Shown: positions 1 through 9,987, counted from the first letter of the stretch. The stretch is DNA of 64,000 bases from Roseiarcus sp050015575 (GCA_050015575.1 JBEKBD010000001.1:7313-71312), one strand, 5' to 3'. Notes: generated by a model not told the origin, from the letters alone. Made by a program: numbers and translations.

Positions 1-666
1 TTCATCCGCACCAGCGTGTCCGAATCGCCCGCCTTCGCCGAGGCGCAGAAGGTCGGCAAAGCGGGCCTGTGGAAGACGGTCGCCGACAACTGGGGACTGG
101 CGCTCTACGCGGTCGTGCTGATGATGTGCTTCAATTTGTTCAGCCACGGCACGCAGGACCTCTACCCGACCTTCCTGCAGAAGCAGCATAATTTCGATCC
201 GGCCACGGTGAGCTGGATCGCCATCGTCGCCAATCTCGGCGCCATCGCCGGCGGGCTGTTCTTCGGCGTCATCTCGGAGAAGATCGGCCGCGTCAACGCG
301 ATCACCATCGCGGCGGCGATCGCGCTTCCGGCGCTGCCGCTGTGGGCGTATTCGTCGACGCCCGTCATGCTGGCCGTCGGCGCCTTCGTCATGCAGGTCG
401 GGGTGCAGGGCGCCTGGGGGGTGATCCCCGCGCATCTCAACGAATTGTCGCCCGGCGCGGTGCGCGCGACGCTGCCGGCGTTCGTCTATCAGGCCGGCAA
501 CTTCCTCGCCTCCTACAACGGCCCGTTCCAGGCCAAGCTCGCCGAGGACCACGGCGGCGATTACGCCTTTGCGCTGGCGCTGACGGCCGCCGTCGTCGCC
601 GTCGCGCTGATCGTCGTCATCCGCTTCAGCCCGGAGCGGCGCGGCGAGACGCTGAAAGCGCATTGA
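1..666 (+). CDS. MFS transporter, SHS-type (3' part of gene)
   Basis: This is the C-terminal part of a major facilitator superfamily permease; the reading frame is open to the first base, so the gene starts before the window. About 220 residues are visible, with roughly six hydrophobic segments. The stretch reading HGTQDLYPTFLQ, followed by an SEKIGR cytoplasmic loop and an AHLNELSP...VRATLPAFVYQ..N segment, is typical of the SHS family of lactate/sialate proton symporters (family knowledge). Substrate cannot be decided from this half. The following gene is convergent. Sure of MFS, fairly sure of the SHS subfamily. Confidence 0.85.
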   Translation, partial: FIRTSVSESPAFAEAQKVGKAGLWKTVADNWGLALYAVVLMMCFNLFSHGTQDLYPTFLQKQHNFDPATVSWIAIVANLGAIAGGLFFGVISEKIGRVNAITIAAAIALPALPLWAYSSTPVMLAVGAFVMQVGVQGAWGVIPAHLNELSPGAVRATLPAFVYQAGNFLASYNGPFQAKLAEDHGGDYAFALALTAAVVAVALIVVIRFSPERRGETLKAH

Positions 667-1063
667 GGGCGGCCCTTGTCCCGCAAGGGCCAAGGTATTC
701 ACAAATCGTTGTCGGTCGGCAGCCACATCGGCCCGCCGCCGTCAAGCCGCTGCGCGGCTGCTGCGCTACGCTTCGCCCGCTTCGCGGTGACCGCGCCGGT
801 CCGATGCGGCGAGGCGCCTCCATGATCTTTGTTGAGCGGCCGGCCCGCAGGGCCGGCCGCTCAACAAAGATCATGGAAACCGACGGCCTGAGCCGCGCGC
901 AGGAGTCAATGTTTGCGAGCGAAGCGAGCAACCCGCGAAGCGGGCGGGACATTGACGCCGAGCACGGATCAGGCACAGCGGACCCGGAAGGCGTCGAATG
1001 GCGAAGTGTGAATCCGGTAGCCCGCAAGACGGACCAAGCGGGCGGCATCGAGCGAAAACCGGT
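667..1063. other. convergent intergenic spacer rich in palindromes
   Basis: About 400 bases between two genes that converge. I see no convincing gene. It contains a 26-bp perfect inverted repeat (821-875) and a second element with 8-bp outer arms GTCAATGT / ACATTGAC (905-912 and 949-956) that enclose GC-rich repeats of the type gcgagcgaagcgagc and cccgcgaagcggg. These look like dispersed intergenic palindromic repeats rather than coding sequence. Confidence 0.6.
821..875. repeat. 26-bp perfect inverted repeat, 3-base loop
   Basis: Arms 821-846 and 850-875 are exact reverse complements, separated by only the three bases gca. The arm begins catgatctttgttgagcg and ends in a ggccggccc core. RNA from either strand would fold into a very stable hairpin. 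No T-run follows on either strand, so it is not a textbook intrinsic terminator. It could block read-through between the convergent neighbours or be a copy of a dispersed palindromic repeat. Confidence 0.85.
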
Positions 1064-2218
1064 TCAGTCCAGCCGCGCCACCACCGCGAGGCGCTTGACT
1101 TGCCCCTGCTGAAACGCGTGCAGGAACGCGTCGTAGTCTTTGAACGACACGCAGCCGTTGGAATCGCCGTTCGGGCCGAGCATATAGGAGTGCGCGAGCA
1201 GGCCCGCGCGTCCGTAGACGTCGCCGTCGCCGATCGGCGTGAGGCGCAGCGCCAGCACGCCGTGGAACGGCTCCTCGCGCGGCCCCAGTTCATAGAGGGC
1301 CGGCGGCGTCGCGCCGCGCATGCGTTCGTTGACGTAACGGGGATCGTCGAGCCGATCGCCCAGCCCCGAGTGCGCCTCCAGCCGCGTTCCATCGGGCAGA
1401 TAGACCGTGCGCGCCGAGATGTCGTAGACGGCGGTCCACTGGTCGTATCCCGGCGGCGGCGCCGAGCGGGCGAAGATCGAAAAGCCGGACGTGCGATCCG
1501 CCGCGGCGCCTCGCGCGCCGCTTTCCGGCGTTGCGGCGGCGACGGCGGCGCTGGACGGACGCCCGGTCGCGAACAGCCGCTGGAAGAGGTTGCGATCGTC
1601 GGCCGCGGGCGCGGGCGTTTCGGCGACCCGCGGCGCGCGGCGGTCGGGCTCGACGGCGGGCGTCAGCGAGGCGAATTCCGTGGGACGAGCCGGCGGCAGC
1701 GGCGCGGCGTCGTCGATCCGCGCGACGTCCCGCTTCGGCGGCAACGGGACGTCCGGCGGCGCCGGGATCGGCGCGGCGGCGGGCGGGGCGGCTTTTAGGC
1801 TCGCCAGCGCCGCCGGCTCGGCGCCCGGCGCGCCCGGCAGAAAGTCGGGGAAGAGATCGACCAGCCCGCCGTAGGGACTGGGGCCATTCTCCGCCGCGGC
1901 GACGGCCGGCGCGGCGTCGTCGAGGCTCGCCCGCAGGGGAAAGTCGGGACGCGGCGCGGCCGGCCCGGCGTCGGCGAGGAAATCGACCAACCCGCCGTAG
2001 GGATTGGCGAGCATTCTCTCTGCGATCGGCGCCGCCGCGGCGGGACGGAGCATGGCGAATTGCGGGGCGGCGGCCGGGCGCGCGTGCGCGACCCACGCCT
2101 CCATCCCCGCGCCGAAGGCCAGCGCGACGCCCCAGGGAAGGAGCCACATCAGGCTTGGGCGAGGATCGCGCGCGCGGTCGAACGGGACTGGGTCGAATAT
2201 CGGGTCGATTGCCTGCAT
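1064..2218 (-). CDS. DUF2778 (Tlde1-like) L,D-transpeptidase-domain protein
   Basis: A 384-residue protein. After a short cytoplasmic N-terminus comes one hydrophobic segment (about residues 23-40), then a long Pro/Ala-rich low-complexity region, then a C-terminal domain of about 125 residues. That domain carries an AHSYML...GDSNGCVSF signature with His343 and Cys356. This fits the DUF2778/Tlde1 family, a cysteine peptidase fold related to L,D-transpeptidases that acts on peptidoglycan stem peptides in the periplasm. The heptapeptide PYGGLVD occurs twice (residues about 73-79 and 115-121). The ATG at 2218 is chosen; a GTG at 2269 is in frame, but choosing 2218 leaves a perfect TTAA-N7-TTAA box (2271-2285) upstream of the gene. 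Confidence 0.75.
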   Translation of the reverse strand: MQAIDPIFDPVPFDRARDPRPSLMWLLPWGVALAFGAGMEAWVAHARPAAAPQFAMLRPAAAAPIAERMLANPYGGLVDFLADAGPAAPRPDFPLRASLDDAAPAVAAAENGPSPYGGLVDLFPDFLPGAPGAEPAALASLKAAPPAAAPIPAPPDVPLPPKRDVARIDDAAPLPPARPTEFASLTPAVEPDRRAPRVAETPAPAADDRNLFQRLFATGRPSSAAVAAATPESGARGAAADRTSGFSIFARSAPPPGYDQWTAVYDISARTVYLPDGTRLEAHSGLGDRLDDPRYVNERMRGATPPALYELGPREEPFHGVLALRLTPIGDGDVYGRAGLLAHSYMLGPNGDSNGCVSFKDYDAFLHAFQQGQVKRLAVVARLD

Positions 2219-2270
2219 GCTTCGCCTACGCACACGCCTCACAGAGGGGGGTGAGTTTGTAGGGAACACG

Positions 2271-2285
2271 TTAAGACCCGATTAA
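2271..2285 (-). promoter_or_regulatory. candidate CtrA box (TTAA-N7-TTAA)
   Basis: The sequence is TTAA-gacccga-TTAA, a perfect match to the full CtrA site known from Caulobacter and other alphaproteobacteria. It lies 53 bases upstream of the DUF2778 start. TTAA is rare in this GC-rich sequence, and the only other perfect pairs with this spacing that I found in non-coding DNA are before ddl. Activation of the DUF2778 cell-wall gene by CtrA is an inference. Confidence 0.55.
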
Positions 2286-2441
2286 CCCCCGCTCGCAGCG
2301 TAAGACCAGCGAAATGGCTAAGTTGCGGCGGCTGCTGCCTTTTTTCGGCCACGACCGTTAACGCGATCCGCTTTGGCGGGGCGGGCGCGGGCGCAGCCGG
2401 ACGGCGCATGGGGAGGCGGGTCGCGGCGCGCAGCCGCGCGC

Positions 2442-4937
<2,496 letters not shown>

Positions 4938-4995
4938 GACGCGAATATGGGGGGAAAGCGGCGCGGGGGGAAGGCGGAGAGAGAGGGGCCGCCGA

Positions 4996-5295
4996 TCACT
5001 GTGACGCCGGCCGGTCGGCGACGATCGACAGCTTCACGCCGAGCGCGCGCAGCACGGCGCTGACGGTTTCGTAACGCGGATGCGCGCCTGCGCTCAACGC
5101 CTTGTAGAGGCTTTCGCGGCCGAGCCCCGCGTCCCTGGCGATCTGCGCCATGCCGCGAGCCTTGGCGACATCGCCGAGCGCGGCGACGAACACGTCGGCG
5201 TTCGGGTCTTCGGCGGCGACGGAAAGATATTCGGCGATGAGTTCGTCATTGTCGAGATAGGCCGCCGCGTCGAAGGGCGCGTAGGTCGTCGTCAT
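4996..5295 (-). CDS. HigA/DNA-binding antitoxin of a RelE-type TA module
   Basis: A 99-residue protein whose C-terminal half is a helix-turn-helix (AKARGMAQIARDAGLGRESLYKALS...PRYETVSAVLRALG), as in the addiction-module antidote family that pairs with RelE/HigB-like toxins. It should bind the toxin and repress the shared promoter. The start is the ATG at 5295, seven bases after an AAGGAG ribosome site. The start overlaps the toxin stop by four bases (ATGA), so the two are translationally coupled in toxin-then-antitoxin order. Confidence 0.85.
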   Translation of the reverse strand: MTTTYAPFDAAAYLDNDELIAEYLSVAAEDPNADVFVAALGDVAKARGMAQIARDAGLGRESLYKALSAGAHPRYETVSAVLRALGVKLSIVADRPASQ

Positions 5296-5597
5296 AGTTT
5301 CATCTCCTTCAATTGGCGCGCCATGGCCTTCGCTCGCGCGATGTCCCGCTTCTGGGTGGACTTGTCGCCGCCAGTGAGCAGAACGAAAACCGTCGCCCCG
5401 TTTCGTGCGAAATAGACCCGATAACCCGCTCCGGCGTGGACGCGCATTTCGGAAACGCCCTCTCCGACCGGCTCGCAGTCGCCGAAGTTGCCGAAGGTCG
5501 CGCTGCGCAAGCGCGCCAAAATCCTCGCCTTCGCCTTCATGTCGGCGAGCTCCGACAACCATCGATCGAAGTCTGAAGACCGAACAAGGAGGTTCAT
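5292..5597 (-). CDS. RelE/ParE-superfamily toxin (HigB-like addiction killer protein)
   Basis: A toxin of about 101 residues: FDRWLSELADMKAKARILARL near the N-terminus, then GNFGD, a GAGYRVYFARNG strand pair and a C-terminal LLTGGDKSTQKRDI segment. This order is characteristic of the small RelE/ParE-fold killer proteins, which usually cut mRNA on the ribosome. The ATG at 5597 is preferred over an in-frame ATG at 5615, because the upstream one lies inside the palindromic operator and neither has a ribosome site. The predicted transcript would begin at or next to 5597, making it leaderless (inference). Confidence 0.82.
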   Translation of the reverse strand: MNLLVRSSDFDRWLSELADMKAKARILARLRSATFGNFGDCEPVGEGVSEMRVHAGAGYRVYFARNGATVFVLLTGGDKSTQKRDIARAKAMARQLKEMKL

Positions 5598-5601
5598 GCC
5601 G

Positions 5602-5632
5602 GCATTAGTATCCATATGGATACATAATGCAA
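5602..5632 (-). promoter_or_regulatory. TA promoter with palindromic operator in the spacer
   Basis: A perfect 16-bp palindrome GTATCCATATGGATAC (5608-5623) is flanked by GCATTA and TAATGC, extending the symmetry with one extra base. On the minus strand a -35-like TTGCAT (5632-5627), a 17-bp spacer and a -10-like ACTAAT (5609-5604) surround it, with the toxin ATG only six bases after the -10. This is the expected site for autorepression by the antitoxin. Promoter boxes are by eye. Confidence 0.6.
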
Positions 5633-5703
5633 CCCCGTTTTACGCCCGCGTGTCCGCACATCTGGTAGGCGGATTTCCCCGCACAGGGGGACAGGGAGCG
5701 CGG

Positions 5704-6309
5704 CTAGAGCCACGGATGCGCGGCGGCGGCCTTCTTTTCGTGGGCCGCGATGGCGGGGGCCTCGACCATGGTCAGGCCGATGTCGTCGAGCCCCTCGAGC
5801 AGACAATGCTTGCGGAAGGCGTCGATGGCGAACGTGACGACGCCGCCGTCGGGACCGCGGATTTCCTGCGCCGCGAGGTCGACCGTCAACGTCGCGTTGG
5901 CGCCGCGGCGCGCGTCGTCCATCAGCTTCTCCAGGTCGTCGGGCGCGACTTTCACCGGCAGAATGCCGTTCTTGAAGCAGTTGTTGTAGAAGATGTCGGC
6001 GAAGTCGGTCGAGATCACGCAACGAATGCCGAAATCGAGCAGCGCCCACGGCGCGTGTTCGCGCGACGAGCCGCAGCCGAAATTGTCGCCGGCGACGATG
6101 ATCTTGGCGTTGGCGTAGGCGGGCTTGTTGAGCACGAAGTCGGGGTTGGGCGAGCCGTCGTCGCGGTAGCGCATCTCGGCGAACAGGCCGGCGCCCAGCC
6201 CGGTGCGCTTGATCGTCTTCAGATATTGCTTGGGGATGATCATGTCGGTGTCGACATTGTCGATCTCGAGCGGCGCGGCGACGCCGGTCAACGTCGTGAA
6301 TTTGTCCAT
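5704..6309 (-). CDS. leuD: 3-isopropylmalate dehydratase small subunit
   Basis: A 201-residue LeuD. With LeuC it isomerises 2-isopropylmalate to 3-isopropylmalate in leucine synthesis. The swivel-domain signatures are present: IDNVDTDMIIPKQYL near the N-terminus, and GDNFGCGSSREHAPWAL followed by CVISTDFADIFYNNCFKNGILP. The ATG giving MDKFTTLTG matches the usual N-terminus. leuC and leuB are not adjacent. It is transcribed divergently from alr across a 101-base gap that should hold both promoters. Confidence 0.96.
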   Translation of the reverse strand: MDKFTTLTGVAAPLEIDNVDTDMIIPKQYLKTIKRTGLGAGLFAEMRYRDDGSPNPDFVLNKPAYANAKIIVAGDNFGCGSSREHAPWALLDFGIRCVISTDFADIFYNNCFKNGILPVKVAPDDLEKLMDDARRGANATLTVDLAAQEIRGPDGGVVTFAIDAFRKHCLLEGLDDIGLTMVEAPAIAAHEKKAAAAHPWL

Positions 6310-6410
6310 CGCGCGGATTCCGCCATCCTGATAAGACTCTCGGCCGAAGCGTCTAGCAAAAGCGCGCCAGGGGGGCAAACGCCGCTCGTCTTTTTTCCAG
6401 GCTCCGTTTC

Positions 6411-7541
6411 ATGACCGCGTCCTCCCCCGCCGGCGCGCCCGGCGTGCTCACCATCGACCTCGCGGCGCTCGCCGCAAATTGGCGCCGGCTGGCGCGCCGC
6501 GCCGCGCCGGCGGAGTGCGCGGCGGTGATCAAGGCCGACGGCTACGGTCTGGGCCTCGCCATCGTCGCATCGACGCTCTATCGCGCGGGCTGCCGCACGT
6601 TCTTCGTCGCCCATCTCGAAGAGGGACGCCGCGCCCGCGCGGCGCTGCCGCAGAGGGATGCGCGCCTCTACGCGCTCAACGGCTTGCAGAGCGACGCGGA
6701 CCCGCAAGCCGACTACGCCGCGCTCCGCCTCGCGCCAGTAATCGGCAGCGCCGAGGAATTCGCGCGCTGGGCCGCCTTCGCCGCGACGCGAGCCGCGCCG
6801 CCGCCGTGCGCGCTGCATCTCGACACCGGCATGAACCGGCTCGGCTTCGCGTCTCTCGAGGACTTGCGCGCCGCGACGGCGCGCCATGGCGGAACCTGCG
6901 GCGCCGACCTGCTGATGAGCCATTTCGTTTCCTCCGAAGAGCCGGACAATCCGCTCAACGCGGCTCAGATCGCGCGTTTCGAGCAGGCGCGCGCGGCGTT
7001 TCCCGCGCTCGCCGCCTCGCTCGCCAATTCCTCCGGATTGTTCCTGGGCCCGCGCCCCATGTACGACCTCGCCCGGCCGGGCTACGCGCTCTACGGCGGC
7101 AATCCGACGCCGGGCGCGCTCAATCCGATGAAGCCCGTCGTCACGCTCGACATCGCCATCCAGCAGACGCGATGGATCGAGGCGGGCGAGAGCTGCGGCT
7201 ACAACGGCCAATGGACGGCGCGCCGGCGCACGCGCCTCGCCACGCTGCTCGTCGGCTACGCCGACGGCTTGCCGCGCGGCGCCGGCGCGCTCGACGGACG
7301 CGCGGGCGCCGAGGCGGTCATCGCCGGGCGGCGCTGCCCGCTGGTCGGGCGCATGTCGATGGACCTGACCATCGCCGACGTCACCGATGTCCCCGAGGAC
7401 GAGGCCCGGCCGGGCGATTTGGCGCGGTTGCTGGGCGAAGAGATCGGCGTCGACGAATTCGCGTCGCGATCGGGAACGATCGGCTACGTCGTGCTGACGA
7501 GCCTGGGGGCGCGCTACGCCAGGCGCATCGTCGAGGGATAG
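6411..7541 (+). CDS. alr: alanine racemase
   Basis: A 376-residue PLP enzyme that interconverts L- and D-alanine, supplying D-Ala for peptidoglycan. The PLP lysine is K41 in AVIKADGYGLG. HLDTGMNRLGF and LVGYADGLPR are the other conserved barrel and C-terminal domain motifs, and GRMSMDLTIADVTD matches the C-terminal beta domain. The tyrosine of SCGYNGQW occupies the region of the second catalytic base. The start at 6411 gives a slightly long N-terminus before the first strand. It precedes a group of membrane genes on the same strand but is not tightly coupled to them. Confidence 0.95.
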   Translation: MTASSPAGAPGVLTIDLAALAANWRRLARRAAPAECAAVIKADGYGLGLAIVASTLYRAGCRTFFVAHLEEGRRARAALPQRDARLYALNGLQSDADPQADYAALRLAPVIGSAEEFARWAAFAATRAAPPPCALHLDTGMNRLGFASLEDLRAATARHGGTCGADLLMSHFVSSEEPDNPLNAAQIARFEQARAAFPALAASLANSSGLFLGPRPMYDLARPGYALYGGNPTPGALNPMKPVVTLDIAIQQTRWIEAGESCGYNGQWTARRRTRLATLLVGYADGLPRGAGALDGRAGAEAVIAGRRCPLVGRMSMDLTIADVTDVPEDEARPGDLARLLGEEIGVDEFASRSGTIGYVVLTSLGARYARRIVEG

Positions 7542-7717
7542 GGATCGGCCGGCGAATCGTGATGGAAAGGGAGATGGCGCAATCGCGGCTCAGGCATGTC
7601 GACAAAGCCGAGCCGGCGCAGCATGAGCCTGAGGCCGACGGCCATCCGGGGATGTCGGGCCACATGATTGCGGTTGCGACTTTATCGATGGCGCGGCTTC
7701 CCTTTTGAGGACCCCCA

Positions 7718-8227
7718 ATGCTCAACGGCTGGGACAATTTCTTCATTTTGGCCGGTAGCGCGGCCGCGACGATGATCGGGCTGCTGTTCGTCGCCATCAC
7801 GGTCGGCGCCCAAATGTCTACGCCGCAGGGATTAAATGCCACCCGCGCCTTCTTGACGCCGACGCTCATTCTTTTCGGCAGCGTGCTATGGCAGTGCTTG
7901 GCCTCGCTGGCGCCATGGCCGTCCGCGTGGCCGCTCGCGATCATTCTGGGCTCGGGCGGGCTGGTCGGCCTCGTGTTGCAAATTCACGTCGTCCTCATGC
8001 AGCGTAAGATCGATTTCGCCTCGCTCGATTGGCTCGACTGGACTCTGTTTTCGCTCGCGCCGGCGCTCGGTTATGCGAGCCTGATCGCCGGGGCGACCGG
8101 ATTGATCGCCGGGAAATCCTTCGCGCCCTACGCCATCGCGGGCGCGATCACGCTGTTGCTGTTCGCCGGCGTCTACGGCGCATGGGACCTCACGTTGTGG
8201 ATCGCCAGGAACCGGGACAAGACCTAA
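7718..8227 (+). CDS. four-helix integral membrane protein, unknown function (paralogue A)
   Basis: A 169-residue protein with four predicted membrane helices and no catalytic motif I recognise. The N-terminus (WDNFFILAGSAAATMIGLLFVAITVGA) closely resembles that of the protein at 8702 (WSQFYATIGPASAALLGLLFVAVSINA), and both are about 168 residues, so they are probably paralogues. The start follows a GAGGA ribosome site. The C-terminus WIARNRDK is cytoplasmic-like. Function unknown; proteins of this sort appear as hypothetical membrane proteins in many proteobacteria. Confidence 0.75.
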   Translation: MLNGWDNFFILAGSAAATMIGLLFVAITVGAQMSTPQGLNATRAFLTPTLILFGSVLWQCLASLAPWPSAWPLAIILGSGGLVGLVLQIHVVLMQRKIDFASLDWLDWTLFSLAPALGYASLIAGATGLIAGKSFAPYAIAGAITLLLFAGVYGAWDLTLWIARNRDKT

Positions 8228-8353
8228 CGGCGCGACCGCCCGCCGCGCCGCGTCGCCGACTCTGGAATTTCGGCGCGCGCCGCGCTAAGGGAGGCGAGCG
8301 AGCGAGAGCGGCGCGAAGCGAATCGGGTCGCCGTCGCCGGGAACGAAGCCGCC

Positions 8354-8572
8354 ATGAACAGACTGGAAAAGCCCCCGTCCGCCGCGGCGGAGGCGCAAGT
8401 GCAATATCTCGACGCCGACATTCGCGTCGTGCGTCCCGGCGGGTTCGTCCGTTGCGCCGTGACCGGCGCGCCCATCCCGCTCGACGAACTGCGCTATTGG
8501 AGCGTCGACCTGCAGGAGGCCTACGCCGGCCCCGAGGCCGTCCTCGAGCGCCTGCGCAGCCGGCGGCGTTGA
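8354..8572 (+). CDS. DUF2093 family protein
   Basis: A 72-residue soluble protein matching the small alphaproteobacterial DUF2093 family: VQYLDADIRVVRPGGFVRCAVTG, then PIPLDELRYWSVDLQEAYA. The family is short and highly conserved, with a single Cys in VRCAVTG; its function is not known to me. It sits between two related membrane protein genes on the same strand, 126 and 129 bases from each, so it may share transcripts with them. Confidence 0.82.
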   Translation: MNRLEKPPSAAAEAQVQYLDADIRVVRPGGFVRCAVTGAPIPLDELRYWSVDLQEAYAGPEAVLERLRSRRR

Positions 8573-8701
8573 CATCGCGTTTCAGCGGTCCGAAGAACGC
8601 CTCGGGCTCGCGCCGTGCGAGCGGCGCGCCCGGCCTGCGGACGCATCCGACGCGCTCGGCGCTGCCGGCGTGAGGCGCGGCCTACAGCGAGGCGACGGCC
8701 C

Positions 8702-9205
8702 ATGCAGCCTTGGTCGCAGTTCTACGCCACGATCGGCCCCGCATCGGCGGCGCTGCTCGGCTTGCTCTTCGTCGCCGTCTCGATCAACGCCTCGGCCGCG
8801 CTCGGCCCCGACGAGGCGGCATCCCGGCGCCTGACGGAACAGGCCTTCCAGAACTATCTCGCGGTGATGATGGTCGCGCTGTTGGCGCTGTTTCCCGCCA
8901 TTAGCACGAGGACTTTCGGCGCGGTGACCCTCCTCTGCGCCGCGGGCTGGTCGGTCTGGGTCGTCGTCCGCTTCGGTCAGACGGTCGCCCAGCGCCTGGA
9001 ATGGGGGTTCTGGCTGCACGCCCTTCGCCGCCACGGCGCCTCGCTCGCCGGGTTCTCGATCCTGATGGTCGTCGCGCTACGCATGGCGTTGAACTGGGGC
9101 GCCGATTACAGTTGGCTTGCCGCCTCTACGTTGGCGCTGCTGTTCTCGGCGACGACGGTCTCCTGGGAGCTGCTGGGGCGGATCGCCAATCGCAAGCCGG
9201 GATGA
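8702..9205 (+). CDS. four-helix integral membrane protein, unknown function (paralogue B)
   Basis: A 167-residue protein with four predicted membrane helices, sharing the N-terminal W..F....G.A.A.L.GLLFVA pattern with the protein at 7718. It ends in WELLGRIANRK, again like its neighbour's short basic tail. The ATG at 8702 is chosen because the frame upstream of it is Arg-rich and featureless. No function can be named. Confidence 0.75.
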   Translation: MQPWSQFYATIGPASAALLGLLFVAVSINASAALGPDEAASRRLTEQAFQNYLAVMMVALLALFPAISTRTFGAVTLLCAAGWSVWVVVRFGQTVAQRLEWGFWLHALRRHGASLAGFSILMVVALRMALNWGADYSWLAASTLALLFSATTVSWELLGRIANRKPG

Positions 9206-9311
9206 ACCTTCCCACTCGCCGCCCGCCGCGACTTCGCCGAGGGCGAAGAGGCTCGTCGCCGTTCGCTTTTTCTCGCCGGTCGACAAAACGCGGCGAAGGC
9301 GCGCGCGGCGT

Positions 9312-9346
9312 GAAAAAAACTCCCTTCTCCCGCAAGGGGAGAAGGG
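9312..9346 (-). terminator. intrinsic terminator of the YidB-like gene
   Basis: On the minus strand a 10-bp perfect stem (arms 9346-9337 and 9331-9322, cccttctccc type, five-base loop) is followed by g and a run of seven T (9318-9312). It lies just past the stop of the YidB-like gene and has the full form of a Rho-independent terminator. Confidence 0.8.
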
Positions 9347-9378
9347 GCGCGCCTCGTCTCGGACTGCGATGGCACCGC

Positions 9379-9720
9379 TCAGCTTTGGCCGGACTTGCCC
9401 ACGATCGCCGGAAGATGCTGAGCCAGCAGATTGAGCGCGACGTTCGGGTCGACGCCGAAGTGTTGCGCGAGCTGCTTGACCTGATCGCTTCCCAGCGCCG
9501 CCTGGATCTGTTGCGGCGTGACGGTGAGATTGGGGCCGTTGGCGAGCCAGGACTGGACTTGCGCGCCCAAGCCTCCCTGCTGCAATTGCGCCACCACGCC
9601 TTGCAGATCGCCGAGGTTGGTCTTCGCCAAGGCTGCCGGGAGCACGGCTTGCAGCTCCTCCGCGCCGATTTGGCCCAATGCGCTCTTGAGTCCGCCGGTC
9701 AAGTTGTCGAGAAGTCCCAT
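9379..9720 (-). CDS. YidB-like (DUF937-related) family protein
   Basis: A 113-residue, glutamine-rich, mostly helical soluble protein: MGLLDNLTGGLKSALG, then a LQGVVAQLQQGGLGAQVQSWLANGPN segment and VTPQQIQAALGSDQVKQLAQHFGVDPN...LLAQHLP. This is the pattern of the YidB/DUF937 family, whose function is not established. The ATG at 9720 follows a GGAG site. It ends at a strong terminator and is preceded on the same strand by a small ORF and a hairpin, so it may be a downstream gene of that leader. Confidence 0.83.
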   Translation of the reverse strand: MGLLDNLTGGLKSALGQIGAEELQAVLPAALAKTNLGDLQGVVAQLQQGGLGAQVQSWLANGPNLTVTPQQIQAALGSDQVKQLAQHFGVDPNVALNLLAQHLPAIVGKSGQS

Positions 9721-9829
9721 GGTTCGCTCCGCTGGGCCGGCGCTGCGCCATCGCGGCCGGCGTGTACGATCATGTTGCCTGTCCATGCGCGGCCTGACAA
9801 GCCCAAGCCTGTCGCGACCAGGCCAAAGA

Positions 9830-9860
9830 GAAGGGCCGCCCCTTGCGGGAGCGGCCCTTC
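9830..9860 (-). terminator. hairpin between small ORF and YidB-like gene
   Basis: Arms GAAGGGCCGC (9830-9839) and its exact complement (9851-9860) form a 10-bp stem with an 11-base loop. On the minus strand it is followed by tctttgg, a weak T-rich tail. It lies about 50 bases after the stop of the 24-codon ORF and 110 bases before the YidB-like start. It could terminate the small transcript or attenuate the gene behind it. Confidence 0.5.
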
Positions 9861-9912
9861 CATTGTCGCGACCACGCACAGATCGCTCGAGGTCTGGATC
9901 GCCTAGCGGCGA

Positions 9913-9987
9913 CTATGCGCGAAATTCCTGCGCACGGACAATGTTCCAGGTCTCGCGAAACTGGCATGGCGATTGACAATGAGACAC
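9913..9987 (-). CDS. 24-codon small ORF with near-perfect Shine-Dalgarno
   Basis: A GTG-initiated 24-residue ORF (beginning MSHCQSPCQF, ending in EFRA) preceded at ideal spacing by aaaggaggtgatcca, which is complementary to essentially the whole 16S rRNA 3' tail. It contains two Cys codons (positions 4 and 8). A hairpin with a T-rich tail follows 53 bases after the stop. It may be a regulatory leader peptide or a small protein; I do not recognise a family. Translation is supported only by the ribosome site, so it is a prediction. Confidence 0.5.
   Translation of the reverse strand: MSHCQSPCQFRETWNIVRAQEFRA

Noticed and set aside
342..1112. 256-codon frame overlapping the MFS end and the palindromic spacer
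   Set aside because: It translates the 26-bp inverted repeat and Arg-rich shadow sequence; nothing supports coding.
7562..7708. 48-codon ORF ahead of the first four-helix membrane gene
   Set aside because: No clear ribosome site, no recognisable family and coding-neutral composition.
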